DNA of 37,190 nt, from positions 1-37,190 of the forward strand of contig NZ_FQTP01000006.1 of assembly GCF_900128515.1 (NCBI RefSeq), given 5' to 3'. The notes under the pieces were generated by a model that saw only the letters and a list, made by a program, of their open reading frames with translations, ran no database searches and had not been told where the DNA came from. The translations under genes were made by a program, and so were the position numbers. The DNA is from Bathymodiolus heckerae thiotrophic gill symbiont. GTDB lineage: Bacteria; Pseudomonadota; Gammaproteobacteria; PS1; Pseudothioglobaceae. Every line of letters starts with the position of its first letter. The stretch's first letter is position 1. Shown here piece after piece: positions 1 to 9,156 of the stretch.

Positions 1-160
1 AATGGGCATCCTTGATCCAACTAAAGTAACTCGTGCAGCCTTACAACATGCGGCGAGTATCTCCGGATTGATGATTACTACTGAGGCAATGATTACTGAC
101 ATCCCGCAAGAAGCTGGTGCAGCTGCACCTGATATAAGTGGTATGGGTGGTATGATGTAA
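1..160 (+). CDS. groL: Chaperonin GroEL, C-terminal end (partial)
   Basis: Only the last 52 codons are in the window, read from base 2 to the TAA at 158-160; the 5' part lies outside. The peptide begins with the [11 protein letters not shown] stretch of the GroEL equatorial domain, continues with a conserved A-x-S-I-S-G-L-M segment, and ends in the short Gly-Met tail (GMGGMM) typical of GroEL. GroEL is the 14-mer ATP-dependent folding chaperonin of the cytoplasm and is normally the second gene of groES-groEL. A rho-independent terminator follows at 244-272, so it is probably the last gene of its transcript. Confidence 0.95.
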   Translation, partial: MGILDPTKVTRAALQHAASISGLMITTEAMITDIPQEAGAAAPDISGMGGMM

Positions 161-243
161 GCTTCTGCCTTGTAGAGTAATAAAAGACTGTACAGAATAA
201 GCATGACTATTTTATTAGTTAGTCGGTTATTTTAGATAGCTAT

Positions 244-272
244 AAAAGCCCTGTTTTATGGGGCTTTTTTTT
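244..272 (+). terminator. Rho-independent terminator after groL
   Basis: An 8-bp perfect stem (AAAAGCCC at 244-251 with GGGCTTTT at 261-268) closes a 9-nt loop and runs into eight or more T residues. It separates groL from parE, whose ATG is about 40 bases further on. Confidence 0.9.
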
Positions 273-313
273 GGTATGATACTTGGCAAACTATTCTTGG
301 GCAGATATAAAAA

Positions 314-2197
314 ATGAGTGATTACGATTCTTCTTCGATTGAGGTATTAACTGGATTAGAACCCGTTAGAAAGCGCCCAGGAATGTACACCGAAACTGAG
401 CGTCCAAACCACTTGGCTCAAGAGGTGATTGATAACAGTGTCGATGAAGCGGTTGCCGGTCACGCTAACAAAATCAGTGTCATTCTATATAAAAATGGCT
501 CATTATCTGTAGAGGATAATGGCCGAGGTATGCCGGTTGATATTCACAAAGGCGAAGGCCAATCTGGTGTAGAAGTTATCTTAACTAAACTTCATGCTGG
601 TGGTAAATTTTCAAATGACTCTTATCAATTTTCAGGTGGACTACACGGCGTTGGTATTTCAGTGGTTAACGCCCTTTCAACCTTGGTTGAAATCTGGATC
701 AAACGCAATTCAAAAGAATATCATATTAGCTTTTCAAATGGATTTAAAAAAACAGAGTTAATCGAAGTTGGTGCAGTTGGAAAGCGCAATACCGGCACCA
801 AGGTTAAATTTACTCCAGATGCACAATTTTTTGATACTGTTAAATTCTCAGCAACCAAGTTACGTCATAATTTACGCTCAAAAGCAGTTCTATGTCCTGG
901 ATTAGAGATTAATTTTTATAACGAAATTGACGATACAACTGATAAATGGCTTTATCAAGAAGGATTAAAAGATTATTTATCAATGGCACTTGATGGGCTG
1001 GACTGCCTACCAGAAAAACCCTTTATCGTAAATTTTCAATCATCTGAACAACAGCTTAACTGCTCACTCGCTTGGACACAATACAACACCAATGTGGTTG
1101 CAGAAAGTTATGTCAACCTTATTCCAACGATTGCTGGCGGTACACATGTAAATGGTTTGCGCTCAGGGCTAACCGATGCGCTAAAAGAATTTTGTGAGTT
1201 TAGAGATTTAACTCCTAAAAATATAAAACTAACGCCGGATGACGTTTGGCAAAGAATTGCCTATGTATTATCCATTAAAATTTTAGATCCTCAATTCTCT
1301 GGCCAAACTAAAGAAAGGTTATCTTCTAGAGAGTGTGCCACCTTTGTTTCTAACACAGTTAAAGATGCCTTTAGTTTGTGGCTTAATCAGCATACCGATA
1401 TTGCAGAACAAATTGCTCAGCTTGCCATTGCTAATGCGCAAACAAGGCTTAAAACTAACAAGAAAATCATTCGAAAGAAGATTGTTAGTGGCCCTGCCCT
1501 ACCAGGAAAATTGTCAGATTGTACAAGTACTGACCTTTCTCAAACTGAAGTGTTTTTAGTTGAAGGTGATTCGGCTGGAGGCTCTGCAAAGCAAGCGAGA
1601 GATAAAGAATATCAAGCAATACTACCACTTAGAGGTAAAATTTTAAATACTTGGGAGGTGGATTCTGACCAAGTATTAGCCAGTAATGAAATTCACGATA
1701 TTAGTATCGCTATCGGTCTTGAGCCAAAATGTGAAAATTTAGATGGCTTAAGATATGGAAAAATTTGCATTCTTGCTGATGCCGACTCGGATGGTGCACA
1801 TATTGCTACGCTTATTTGCACCTTATTTGTTAAGCACTTTCCACTTTTAGTTAAAAAAGGACATGTTTATGTTGCTATGCCGCCATTATATCGTGTGGAT
1901 GCCGGTAAACAAGTGCATTACGCATTAGATGATGGAGAGCGTGATGCTATTATTCGTAAAATTGAATCAGACAATAAGCGCGTTAAAGTTCAAGTACAGC
2001 GTTTCAAAGGGCTGGGCGAGATGAATCCTTCTCAATTACGCGAAACTACTATGCTGCCAGATACAAGACGCCTTATTCAACTAACCCTAGAAAATCCACT
2101 ACAAGTTGAGCAAACTATGGATATGTTGCTGAGTAAAAAACGCGCCAGTGATCGTAAAAAATGGTTAGAAGAAAAAGGCAACCTAGCCAATGTCTAG
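314..2197 (+). CDS. parE: DNA topoisomerase IV subunit B (ParE)
   Basis: The 627-aa protein has the full type IIA topoisomerase B-subunit layout. It starts with the GHKL ATPase domain ([13 protein letters not shown] near residues 37-49, GRGM near 70, [15 protein letters not shown] near 108) and then the transducer domain. The TOPRIM domain follows, with EGDSAGG near residue 417 and DADSDG near 490, and the protein closes with the C-terminal GLGEMNP motif. The early [15 protein letters not shown] segment and the length of about 630 aa point to ParE rather than GyrB, which is longer and carries a different motif there. With ParC (not in the window) it decatenates daughter chromosomes. It overlaps queC by 8 bases, so the two are probably translationally coupled. 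Confidence 0.95.
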   Translation: MSDYDSSSIEVLTGLEPVRKRPGMYTETERPNHLAQEVIDNSVDEAVAGHANKISVILYKNGSLSVEDNGRGMPVDIHKGEGQSGVEVILTKLHAGGKFSNDSYQFSGGLHGVGISVVNALSTLVEIWIKRNSKEYHISFSNGFKKTELIEVGAVGKRNTGTKVKFTPDAQFFDTVKFSATKLRHNLRSKAVLCPGLEINFYNEIDDTTDKWLYQEGLKDYLSMALDGLDCLPEKPFIVNFQSSEQQLNCSLAWTQYNTNVVAESYVNLIPTIAGGTHVNGLRSGLTDALKEFCEFRDLTPKNIKLTPDDVWQRIAYVLSIKILDPQFSGQTKERLSSRECATFVSNTVKDAFSLWLNQHTDIAEQIAQLAIANAQTRLKTNKKIIRKKIVSGPALPGKLSDCTSTDLSQTEVFLVEGDSAGGSAKQARDKEYQAILPLRGKILNTWEVDSDQVLASNEIHDISIAIGLEPKCENLDGLRYGKICILADADSDGAHIATLICTLFVKHFPLLVKKGHVYVAMPPLYRVDAGKQVHYALDDGERDAIIRKIESDNKRVKVQVQRFKGLGEMNPSQLRETTMLPDTRRLIQLTLENPLQVEQTMDMLLSKKRASDRKKWLEEKGNLANV

Positions 2198-2876
2198 CGC
2201 CAATAAAAAAGCCGTCATCTTACTATCTGGCGGGCTTGATTCAACTACAACTTTAGCCATTGCGCAATCCCAGGGATTTGAGTGTTTTGCACTAAGCTTT
2301 GATTATGGCCAAAAACAAAAATCAGAGTTAATATCCGCCACCTTGGCTGCTAAAATTTTTAATACCACTAAACACCGAGTGATGAAAATATCGCTTTCAG
2401 ATATTGGGGGCTCTGCCCTAACTGATAACAATATCGATGTGCCAGATTTTGTTGAAAGTGATGAAATTCCTATTACTTATGTCCCCGCAAGAAATACCAT
2501 ATTTCTATCTTATGCGTTGGCCTGGGCTGAAGTGCTTGATTGTCAAGATATTTTCATTGGTGTTAATGCGCTAGATTATTCAGGTTACCCAGATTGTCGA
2601 CAAGAATACATTGATGCCTTTGAAACAATGGCTAACTTAGCCACCAAACAAAGTTTCGAAGGTCAAAAAATCAGCATTCACACGCCATTAATAAAGCTTA
2701 ACAAAGCTCAAATTATTCAATTAGGACTAGACCTAGGTGTGGATTATAAAAATACCACAAGCTGTTATCAGGCCAATGACCAGGGTGAGGCTTGCGGTGT
2801 TTGCGACGCTTGTGAATATCGTAAGATAGGGTTTATTAAAGCGGGAATTGACGACCCAACTCGTTATCAAAATTAA
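2190..2876 (+). CDS. queC: 7-cyano-7-deazaguanine synthase (QueC)
   Basis: The 228-aa protein converts 7-carboxy-7-deazaguanine to preQ0 with ATP and ammonia, a step of queuosine tRNA modification in the cytoplasm. It shows the PP-loop ATP pyrophosphatase motif SGGLDS at residues 13-18, the family FDYGQKQ segment near 38, and VPARNTIF near 99. Near the C-terminus a zinc-binding cysteine set lies at residues 192, 202, 205 and 208 (C-x9-C-x2-C-x2-C), as expected for QueC. The length is normal. The start lies inside the end of parE, indicating co-transcription with it. The link to parE is not a pathway link as far as the sequence shows. Confidence 0.95.
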   Translation: MSSANKKAVILLSGGLDSTTTLAIAQSQGFECFALSFDYGQKQKSELISATLAAKIFNTTKHRVMKISLSDIGGSALTDNNIDVPDFVESDEIPITYVPARNTIFLSYALAWAEVLDCQDIFIGVNALDYSGYPDCRQEYIDAFETMANLATKQSFEGQKISIHTPLIKLNKAQIIQLGLDLGVDYKNTTSCYQANDQGEACGVCDACEYRKIGFIKAGIDDPTRYQN

Positions 2877-2899
2877 TTCTATTTTTTTGCAATTTAATC

Positions 2900-2927
2900 T
2901 TGTTTTATAGTCAATAACCGATAAAAT
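2900..2927 (+). promoter_or_regulatory. Candidate sigma70 promoter for acpP
   Basis: TTGTTT at 2900-2905 and TAAAAT at 2922-2927 are separated by 16 bases, in the 84-base gap between queC and acpP. A good ribosome binding site (AGGAAG at 2949-2954) lies 6 bases before the acpP ATG. The match to consensus is moderate, and the position fits a highly expressed acpP. Confidence 0.5.
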
Positions 2928-2960
2928 AATAACTTTATTAAATCAAATAGGAAGTATCAA

Positions 2961-3188
2961 ATGAGCATTGAGGAAAGAGTTAAGAAGGTTGTAGCTGAAC
3001 AGTTAGACGTAAGTGGTGATATCGATAACAACGCTTCATTCATTGATGATTTAGGTGCTGATTCTTTAGATACTGTTGAATTAGTAATGTCTCTTGAAGA
3101 AGAGTTTGACTGTGAAATCCCTGATGATGAAGCAGAAAAAATTACAACAGTTCAACTAGCGATCGATTACATTAACAATAATTTGTAA
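2961..3188 (+). CDS. acpP: Acyl carrier protein
   Basis: The 75-aa acidic protein carries the [15 protein letters not shown] motif; Ser35 in ADSLD is the 4'-phosphopantetheine attachment site. ACP shuttles acyl chains in type II fatty acid synthesis in the cytoplasm. It is complete and of normal length, has its own candidate promoter and strong ribosome binding site, and lies directly ahead of fabF as in many proteobacteria. fabD and fabG, often upstream of acpP, are replaced here by queC. A hairpin with a T-run in the acpP-fabF gap probably raises acpP over fabF expression. Confidence 0.97.
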   Translation: MSIEERVKKVVAEQLDVSGDIDNNASFIDDLGADSLDTVELVMSLEEEFDCEIPDDEAEKITTVQLAIDYINNNL

Positions 3189-3217
3189 TATTTCGTTTAG
3201 TTAGTTAGTTAAGTAAT

Positions 3218-3253
3218 AAGGCGCTTTCTTCACGGAATTAAGTGCCTTTTTTT
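3218..3253 (+). terminator. Hairpin terminator or attenuator between acpP and fabF
   Basis: A 7-bp stem with one G-T pair (AAGGCGC at 3218-3224, GTGCCTT at 3242-3248) and a 17-nt loop is followed by a run of T. It lies 23 bases before the fabF start, so it is probably a partial terminator that lets some transcription continue into fabF. Confidence 0.65.
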
Positions 3254-3275
3254 AATTTTTAGAATATGGTAAGTT

Positions 3276-4514
3276 ATGAGTAAAAGAAGAGTTGTTATTA
3301 CTGGTATGGGTATTGTTTCTCCTGTTGGAAACACCATTGAAGGATCTTGGAAGAATATCTTAGCTGGAAAATCTGGCATTAACCTACTGAGCAATCTTGA
3401 CACCGAAGGTCAGTCAGTTAAATTTGGCGGATCAGTTAAAAACTTTGAAATTACAGATTACTTAAAACCTAAAGATGCTAAAAAAATGGACACCTTTATC
3501 CATTACGGTATGGCTGCCGGTATTCAAGCATTTGAAGATTGTGGCATTGAAGTTACCGAAGAAAATTCTGAGCGTATTGGTGTCGCTATTGGCGCTGGAA
3601 TCGGTGGCCTAGGAACAATAGAACGTACTGCCGATCTTTTTAGAGAAAAAGGTGCCAAGCGCATCTCTCCTTTCTTTGTACCCTCCTCTATTATTAATAT
3701 GATTTCGGGCAATCTGTCTATTAAATATGGCTTTAAAGGCCCTAACTTTGCCATTGTTACCGCATGCACTACTGGCACTCATAATATCGGTGATGCATCA
3801 CGCTTAATCGAATACGGCGATGCTGACGTAATGATTGCTGGTGGCGCTGAAATGTCAACTACCAATTGTGGTCTGGGTGGCTTTGCTGCTGCTCGTGCAC
3901 TTTCTACTCGTAATGATGACCCGGCTACAGCCTCTCGTCCTTGGGATAAAGATCGAGATGGCTTTGTATTAGGCGATGGTGCTGGTGTCGTGGTTCTAGA
4001 AGAATACGAGCACGCTAAGGCACGTGGTGCAAAAATTTATGCAGAAGTACTGGGTTACGGTATGAGTGGTGATGCTTATCACATGACACTACCATCTAAA
4101 GGTGGCGAAGGTGCAGCACGTTGCATGAAAAATGTCATGCGTAATGCAGGTGTTAATACTGATCAAATTGATTATATCAATGCGCACGGAACCTCTACAC
4201 CTGCAGGCGACCAAGCAGAAACTGATGCGGCTAAATTAGCCTTGGGCGACCATGCTTATAAGTTAGTCATGAGCTCAACCAAATCAATGACTGGTCATTT
4301 ATTGGGTGCAACAGGTGGTATTGAGGCTATCTTCACCGCATTGGCCTTAAGAGATCAGGTGGCACCACCAACCATCAATATTTTTAATCAAGATGAAAAA
4401 TGCGATTTAGATTATTGTGCCAATGAAGCCAGAGATTTAAAAATAAATTATGCGATTTCTAACTCGTTTGGCTTTGGCGGCACTAATGGCAGTATTCTAC
4501 TTGCTAAAATCTAA
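3276..4514 (+). CDS. fabF: 3-oxoacyl-[ACP] synthase II (KAS II)
   Basis: The 412-aa protein is a complete FabF condensing enzyme of fatty acid elongation, using acyl-ACP and malonyl-ACP in the cytoplasm. It begins with [15 protein letters not shown]. The nucleophile Cys164 sits in TACTTG, and the two active-site histidines are in [11 protein letters not shown] and in [12 protein letters not shown]. The Gly-rich NSFGFGGTN ends the fold. The length matches the family. It follows acpP after an 87-base gap holding an attenuator-like hairpin and ends at a strong bidirectional terminator. Confidence 0.97.
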   Translation: MSKRRVVITGMGIVSPVGNTIEGSWKNILAGKSGINLLSNLDTEGQSVKFGGSVKNFEITDYLKPKDAKKMDTFIHYGMAAGIQAFEDCGIEVTEENSERIGVAIGAGIGGLGTIERTADLFREKGAKRISPFFVPSSIINMISGNLSIKYGFKGPNFAIVTACTTGTHNIGDASRLIEYGDADVMIAGGAEMSTTNCGLGGFAAARALSTRNDDPATASRPWDKDRDGFVLGDGAGVVVLEEYEHAKARGAKIYAEVLGYGMSGDAYHMTLPSKGGEGAARCMKNVMRNAGVNTDQIDYINAHGTSTPAGDQAETDAAKLALGDHAYKLVMSSTKSMTGHLLGATGGIEAIFTALALRDQVAPPTINIFNQDEKCDLDYCANEARDLKINYAISNSFGFGGTNGSILLAKI

Positions 4515-4515
4515 A

Positions 4516-4543
4516 AAAATACCTAGCAATTGCTAGGTATTTT
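4516..4543. terminator. Bidirectional terminator after fabF
   Basis: A perfect 28-base palindrome (AAAATACCTAGCAA then its complement) lies between the convergent fabF and the small gene ending at 4562. It has A residues on one side and T on the other, so it can stop transcription from both strands. Confidence 0.88.
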
Positions 4544-4561
4544 GTTGATTATCAGTAGAAA

Positions 4562-4777
4562 TTATTTTTCTATTGCCAAATCTACGCTTTTAATCTGATC
4601 TGCATCGGAAATTAACTCTTTAGCAAAATCGTAAACAATACCTGCGCCATTTTGAATACTTGAAAGCGTTGCCTCTTTGTTAACCACTAACACCCAACTC
4701 TCTTCTGTAGAAATAAATTGGATTGCGCCGCCAATTAACGCCAAAATAATAACAACACTTAGAATAAATTTAATCAT
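4562..4777 (-). CDS. Small single-pass membrane or exported protein, function unknown
   Basis: A 71-aa product reads from the ATG at 4777. That start is preferred to an ATG 10 codons earlier because it has a purine-rich ribosome binding site (AAAGGTAAGG) and places a clean hydrophobic stretch (MIKFILSVVIILALIGGAI) at the N-terminus, an uncleaved anchor or signal sequence. The rest (about 48 residues) is soluble, mixed charge, with no motif I recognise. It follows the peptidase gene on the same strand with about 35 bases between them, so it may be co-transcribed with it. Confidence 0.6.
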   Translation of the reverse strand: MIKFILSVVIILALIGGAIQFISTEESWVLVVNKEATLSSIQNGAGIVYDFAKELISDADQIKSVDLAIEK

Positions 4778-4812
4778 AACCTTACCTTTAAAAATAATAA
4801 CAGGCATTGTAC

Positions 4813-6732
4813 CTAAGTTGTAATGCCATTTGCCTTTAACAAGGCTTCAATTCCAGGTTTCTCACCTCTAAAGGCCTCATAACTAGCCATAAACTCTTGG
4901 CTGCCACCCGTTTCTAAAACATTATGCAAAAAATCAAGTGATGCTTGTGAGCCAATACCGCCTTGTGTATTCACGTAATCGTAAGCATCGGCTGCCAACA
5001 CTTCTGCCCATTTATAACTAAAGTAACCTGCTGCATAACCACCTGAAAAAATATGCCCAAATGTATTTAAGAATCGACTATCTTTAATGCTTGGCATAAG
5101 CGCGGTATCTTTTCGAACCTCAGTTAAAACCTTGTAAGTATCTTTCAAGCTTAAATGAGTTTTTAAATCCCAGATTGAAAACTCACATTGTCGTAGCATA
5201 CCCATGGCTGATTGGAAATTCTTAGACTCAATCAGTTTATTGTATAAATTATCAGGCAGTGTTTGTTTAGTTTGATAATGCTCAGACATCCTTGTCACTA
5301 CATCACGCTCATAACAGAAAAACTCCATATACTGGCTTGGCAATTCGACGCCATCCCACGGAACGCCAGAGATACCTGCTGCACAGGCATATTTAACCTT
5401 GGTTAATACGTGATGCAATGCATGTCCAAATTCATGAAAAATAGTCACAATTTCATCAAATTCAAATAGTGCAGGTTTGCCCTCAGAGGGAGAATTTAGA
5501 TTGCAAACAACAAAAGCAATTGGTTTATCTTGGCCTTGTAGTGGCTGATAATCCGCCATCCAGGCGCCACCACGTTTGTCTTTTCGTGCGTATAAATCTA
5601 AATAAATTTTGCCTATTAATTTACCATTTTTTGTTATTTCTAATACTCGGACGTCATCATGATAGCTCGGCTCATCAATTTGATGCAAGCTAACTTGGTA
5701 CAAATTTTCAATGGTTGAAAACAGGCCTTCTAATACTTTTTGCTCTGGAAAATACGGCGTCAATTCTGATTTTTTAAAGTCAAATTTTTGCTCTTTTAAT
5801 TGTTCACTATAAAAACCCAAATCCCAAGGCATAAGCTCTATTCCAGCAAACTTTGCCAATTCATTTAATTCTGCTTGTGCTTGAGACTTTGATTTACCTA
5901 CTAAATTAGATAAAAACTCTAAAATTTGATCAACACTTTCCACCATTTTTGATTCGATGGATAACTGTGCGTAATGATCAAAACCAAGGATATTTGCCAT
6001 TTCAGTTCGAAGACTGAGTATTTCATCCATAACAGCTTTATTATCAAAATCAGCTGATGTGATACCAAGTTCCGATGCGCGTGACACATAGGCACGATAA
6101 ACCTCTTCTCGCAATGCTCGATTATCCAAATAAGTCATGACGTCCATATAAACAGGCATTTGTAAGTTAAGTTCATAACCTTTATCTATTTTAATTTTTG
6201 CAAGCTCAACCTCGCCATAACCTATCAACTCATTCAACTCAACAACCTTTGTCCATTCGTTAGTGGCTTTAAGCGAGTTTTTTGAAAATTTATTACTAAG
6301 TAAACTTAAGCGCTCTTTAATGGCTTTAAAGCGTTTTGACTGCTCTCCCTTTAAACCCACACCTGATAATTCAAACCCATCAATTGACTCTTGTAGTATG
6401 TGCTGTTGCTGTTTATTTAACTTGGTATTTTTTAGGTTTTTATAAGCTTGATATAGGTTCTTATTACTGGAAATATCAGAATAAAAATTAGTAATAATTG
6501 GTAAGGTTTTTTCATATTCAGCATTAAACTCATCACTAAACATAGTTGCATTTAAATGAGAATTAACACTGGTCAAACGCCCTAATTCAGATTCAAATTC
6601 ATCAATAGGTGTAATTACACTATCCCAATTATCACTTTGCTCAGCTAAAGCTACGACTTTCAAACCTTTTTCAACTAAATTTTCAATAGATGCAACAATG
6701 TTTTTTGGTTGGAAATTTGGCGTGAAATTCAT
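4813..6732 (-). CDS. prlC: Oligopeptidase A, M3 family zinc metallopeptidase
   Basis: The product of about 639 aa has the M3 signature HEFGH (first His near residue 433) followed by ALHHVL, the downstream GISGVPWDGVELPSQ segment that supplies the third zinc ligand (E) in this family, and the C-terminal FGHIFSGGYAAGYFSYKWAEVLAADAY region, all typical of PrlC/Dcp-type peptidases. It degrades short cytoplasmic peptides, including cleaved signal peptides. I chose the ATG at 6732, which has GAGG six bases upstream, over an in-frame TTG four codons earlier. PrlC is usually about 680 aa, so this one is slightly short, but all domains are present. Confidence 0.92.
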   Translation of the reverse strand: MNFTPNFQPKNIVASIENLVEKGLKVVALAEQSDNWDSVITPIDEFESELGRLTSVNSHLNATMFSDEFNAEYEKTLPIITNFYSDISSNKNLYQAYKNLKNTKLNKQQQHILQESIDGFELSGVGLKGEQSKRFKAIKERLSLLSNKFSKNSLKATNEWTKVVELNELIGYGEVELAKIKIDKGYELNLQMPVYMDVMTYLDNRALREEVYRAYVSRASELGITSADFDNKAVMDEILSLRTEMANILGFDHYAQLSIESKMVESVDQILEFLSNLVGKSKSQAQAELNELAKFAGIELMPWDLGFYSEQLKEQKFDFKKSELTPYFPEQKVLEGLFSTIENLYQVSLHQIDEPSYHDDVRVLEITKNGKLIGKIYLDLYARKDKRGGAWMADYQPLQGQDKPIAFVVCNLNSPSEGKPALFEFDEIVTIFHEFGHALHHVLTKVKYACAAGISGVPWDGVELPSQYMEFFCYERDVVTRMSEHYQTKQTLPDNLYNKLIESKNFQSAMGMLRQCEFSIWDLKTHLSLKDTYKVLTEVRKDTALMPSIKDSRFLNTFGHIFSGGYAAGYFSYKWAEVLAADAYDYVNTQGGIGSQASLDFLHNVLETGGSQEFMASYEAFRGEKPGIEALLKANGITT

Positions 6733-6875
6733 GACTATCCTCAAAGTAATAATTGTGAAGAGGCTTTAACATTGTGCATGGCACTTTCTAAATGAATCAA
6801 GGAATTTATTAACAAATAAACAACTGTAATAAATTTTGAAAGCAACACAAGAAAATATTAAAACAACAAGTAATT

Positions 6876-6905
6876 TGGTGGAGAAAGAGGGATTCTATTA
6901 ACCCT
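6876..6905 (-). other. tRNA-Ser-like 3' end, possible attachment-site relic
   Basis: Read on the - strand, the last 18 bases (ATCCCTCTTTCTCCACCA) look like the T-stem, acceptor and CCA of a serine tRNA. A four-pair T-stem (AGGG/CCCT) can form, but the T-loop is 10 bases instead of 7 and no tRNA body precedes it. Integrating elements commonly carry such a 3' tRNA copy at one end. This is a resemblance seen by eye, not a folded prediction. Confidence 0.3.
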
Positions 6906-7009
6906 AACAACCTATTGATAATAAAGTAATTTTCTATATATTTTATAAAATATTCCTAAATGCTAAGTAAAACGCTTACTACATTCTTAATTTTGGGCGC
7001 TGCTTCTTT

Positions 7010-7108
7010 TTAGCGACCCTGATGATATCTAATATCCGCCAACTTGGAGAGTAGAGACTCATCATTCCAGGTAAAATTTGGCCAGTTTTGATCTTTATAA
7101 ATCCACAT
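7010..7108 (-). pseudogene. DUF4172/Fic-family protein, N-terminal stump
   Basis: The 32 codons from the ATG at 7108 encode MWIYKDQNWPNFTWND and then ESLLSKLADIRYHQGR before a TAA. This matches the start of the DUF4172 domain found at the N-terminus of many Fic-family proteins (WIxQxxxWPxFxWd...L...vr..QGR). The Fic domain itself (HPFxxGNGR) is absent, so about 90% of the gene is lost. Upstream there is a good ribosome binding site (AGGGTG) and a near-consensus promoter. It lies downstream of the conjugation remnant and could be its former cargo. Confidence 0.7.
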
Positions 7109-7152
7109 ATCATTCACCCTATTATTTAAGGTGATTATATACATCATTCACC
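7109..7152 (-). repeat. Pair of 10-bp direct repeats in the Fic-stump promoter
   Basis: GGTGAATGAT (- strand) occurs at 7143-7152, between the -35 and -10 boxes, and again at 7109-7118, directly before the start codon. The spacing is 34 bases. GGTGA at the first copy also pairs with TCACC just after the -10 box. The arrangement looks like operator sites for an autoregulated gene. Confidence 0.5.
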
Positions 7153-7162
7153 GCAAAGTCAA
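7134..7162 (-). promoter_or_regulatory. Near-consensus sigma70 promoter upstream of the Fic stump
   Basis: On the - strand TTGACT (7162-7157) and TATAAT (7139-7134) are separated by exactly 17 bases, one mismatch from full consensus. It points at the Fic-stump ATG 25 bases downstream of the -10 box. Confidence 0.72.
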
Positions 7163-7302
7163 AAATTATATATTTTCAATACCGTCATGATAAGGGGTGG
7201 TGCAGAGGCTCTATACCTAATCTTAAATCTTGCTACTGTCTTTTGGCCAAGCTTTCAGACAAAAAAATTATTTTGCGTAGAGGTCTTTAATCACTAAAGG
7301 GT

Positions 7303-7389
7303 TCATTCTGTAATGTTTTTTTTCGTGCCTAGGTAAAATCTACTTATTGTCCTGTTAGTTTGCTCTTTTTGTGTCTGTATATTTTTCAT
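7303..7389 (-). pseudogene. Short open frame after dotI, possible start of a lost gene
   Basis: A 28-codon frame (MKNIQTQKEQ...) begins at 7389, 67 bases past the dotI stop. In Dot/Icm-like and IncI-type operons a dotH/traN gene commonly follows dotI/traM, so this could be what remains of the next gene. The peptide is too short and featureless to assign, and it may be chance. Confidence 0.2.
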
Positions 7390-7456
7390 AACTATATCCA
7401 TTTTTTATTTTTATCTCGATTTTTATAATACACCCTTACTATGTCGATAACTCACT

Positions 7457-8113
7457 TTAAAGTCGTTTCTTAATGTTTTGAGATTCAGTAATAAAACTAA
7501 ATACCTCAACTCCTCCGATTTTCTTTCTATTGTCGGTTCTTTGAATGACAATCGTTGCTATTACTTTTTGAGTAAAACTAGAATTTGAGGAGCTCTCATA
7601 ATGAATTGTAATTGGCATTTCAAACTTCCACTTCATCCTGCCATTGTGCTCTAGTTTTTTAATAAGAACCGGCAACTCTATAAGCGCATGTGTGTACATT
7701 TTCTTTTTCTTGATAAAGTTTAAAATTTCCTCAAATTCCACAATAAAATTATCAAATGATGCCTCATAAAACATCGATTCTACACTTTCTATTTTTTGTC
7801 TAAAATTAATATAGTTAGTTGAATACAATGTCATCGCAAAATCTCTACTAAATTGCCTTGCTACTTCATCTGTTACTAGGGGCTTGTCAAGTGCAACAAG
7901 TTGAGTCACAACCCCTGTTGGACTTACAGTGAAATACCTATCGTGTGTATTATAAATTACCATTGCTGAGATAATTATTGATCCAACAGCAGTCAACATC
8001 GCCAACAATGATATAAGGGTACTTCTTTGGATAGAGTTTACTAGCGATTCATTTGTTGCTATTGACTCTGGTATTACTGGCACTTCCTCTGTTTTTTCAT
8101 TTTTTGTATTCAT
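7457..8113 (-). CDS. dotI: DotI/IcmL (TraM) family type IV secretion protein
   Basis: The 218-aa product has one transmembrane segment near residues 32-54 (ISLLAMLTAVGSIIISAMVI). A periplasmic domain follows, with the family's RYFTVSPTGVVTQLVALDKP stretch and a C-terminal MPITIHYESSS...ATIVIQRT...GGVEVFSF pattern, as in IcmL/DotI and TraM of IncI plasmids. DotI sits in the inner membrane and forms part of the transfer channel of MPF_I-type conjugation or Dot/Icm secretion systems. The frame is intact, with its start 8 bases after the preceding gene and a good GGAAGG/AAAGG ribosome binding site. Neighbouring transfer genes are damaged or missing (no dotH, dotG or ATPases in the window), so it is probably a non-functional relic. 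Confidence 0.78.
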   Translation of the reverse strand: MNTKNEKTEEVPVIPESIATNESLVNSIQRSTLISLLAMLTAVGSIIISAMVIYNTHDRYFTVSPTGVVTQLVALDKPLVTDEVARQFSRDFAMTLYSTNYINFRQKIESVESMFYEASFDNFIVEFEEILNFIKKKKMYTHALIELPVLIKKLEHNGRMKWKFEMPITIHYESSSNSSFTQKVIATIVIQRTDNRKKIGGVEVFSFITESQNIKKRL

Positions 8114-8121
8114 AAAAACCT

Positions 8122-9156
8122 TTACCTTCCAATTTCTTCCATTTTTGAATCGACAGTATGTGACAATTGTAATGTTAATATTATTAAAATTTGTTTGTTT
8201 ACTTCTAAAAGGTCTAGCACCATCTTATTGTTAAGTGTTTGATTTTTGTATAATTCTCTTAAAACGGCAACATCATTTTTTATCAAAAGAGGCTCTAGCC
8301 CATCAGTAAAACGATTCTTAACCATACCTTGAACCAATGAATGAGACGATGCGCTCTGCTCTCCGTCTCTGATAACTTCAAGCTTTGGATAAATAACTTG
8401 CTTCACAAGAATATCTTTTAATAGCTCTTTTTGCATTGATAGATTGTTAGATTTCGCCTGATTAACCTGCCCATTAACAGTATTTAACTCTCGCCCTGAA
8501 AATACATTTTGCCTACTATTGTCAATCAAATGATCTAGAAGTGTTGCGACTTTATCGCCATCTTCTTTTGAGATTGTCTCTTGGTCAAAAAAATCAGACA
8601 TAATATACCTGCCATTACCTGGTAACGTGCTTACATATTGGTTATAAACGGCTTTTTGCTTACTATATTCTTCGACTTTTTTATCTTGTATCTCTTTATT
8701 ATTGTTCTTAATCTGTTCGATGATACTATTCTTGTTGCCACCATGAGAGATTGCGTCACCGATTGCTATACGTCTACACAGATCTTTTTTGTCTGGTCTA
8801 GAATCAGTGCCGTATTGTCTTGATGTATAAATCTTTGAATCACTAGCAGACTTACTCTTGGCTATCAACTCGCTCGCTTTATTTAAATCTTCTTGCGTCT
8901 TAATGGCGACATCAGATATTTTCTTTTGTGCAGCCATTTGTTCAGAGTGGGTATCTTTTAATGTTTTAACGACGGCCTGTTCCATTTCATCAATATTAGT
9001 GTTAACATTAGAGAATCCGCTGGTGATTTAATTTTTAAGCTCTGCTGCTCTTGAGTTGATAGCCTCAACTGCTGCTGCACCACAGCAGGCTGCATTAGCT
9101 TGCTGAATGGTAAGAAAACCCAATAATACTATTGTTTTATTTATAGAAAAGATCAT
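8122..9156 (-). pseudogene. Secreted helical protein of the transfer locus, interrupted by an in-frame stop
   Basis: The natural start is the ATG at 9156, preceded by a strong GGAGGTG ribosome binding site. It opens a classic signal peptide (MIFSINKTIVLLGFLTIQQA then NA, followed by ACCGAAAV). After 42 codons a TAA (9030-9028) interrupts the frame, which then continues open in the same frame to 8122; the full product would be 344 aa. The next ATG (8985) has no ribosome binding site. The mature part is rich in charged helices (likely coiled coil near the N-terminus), ending just before dotI. A periplasmic transfer-system role, like VirB5-type proteins in general layout, is an inference from position; I do not recognise the family. 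Confidence 0.6.

Larger units (their letters stand above)
6745..7456. other. Gene-poor decayed segment
   Basis: About 700 bases lie between the peptidase start and the DotI-like gene. I see three things in it: a tRNA-like 3' fragment (6876-6905), the 32-codon stump of a DUF4172/Fic gene with its promoter (7010-7162), and a 28-codon open frame just after dotI (7303-7389). The remainder is AT-rich with stops in all frames. The pattern suits a degraded end of an integrated element. Confidence 0.6.

Noticed and set aside
314-2197. GyrB as the identity of the topoisomerase B subunit.
   Set aside because: The 627-aa length without the long insert of many GyrB proteins and the [15 protein letters not shown] segment are ParE features.
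7227-7310. Short - strand peptides after the dotI region, such as MNPLVIKDLYAK, that resemble the start of an ABC ATPase (SufC-like).
   Set aside because: Twelve codons are too few and the likeness is probably chance.
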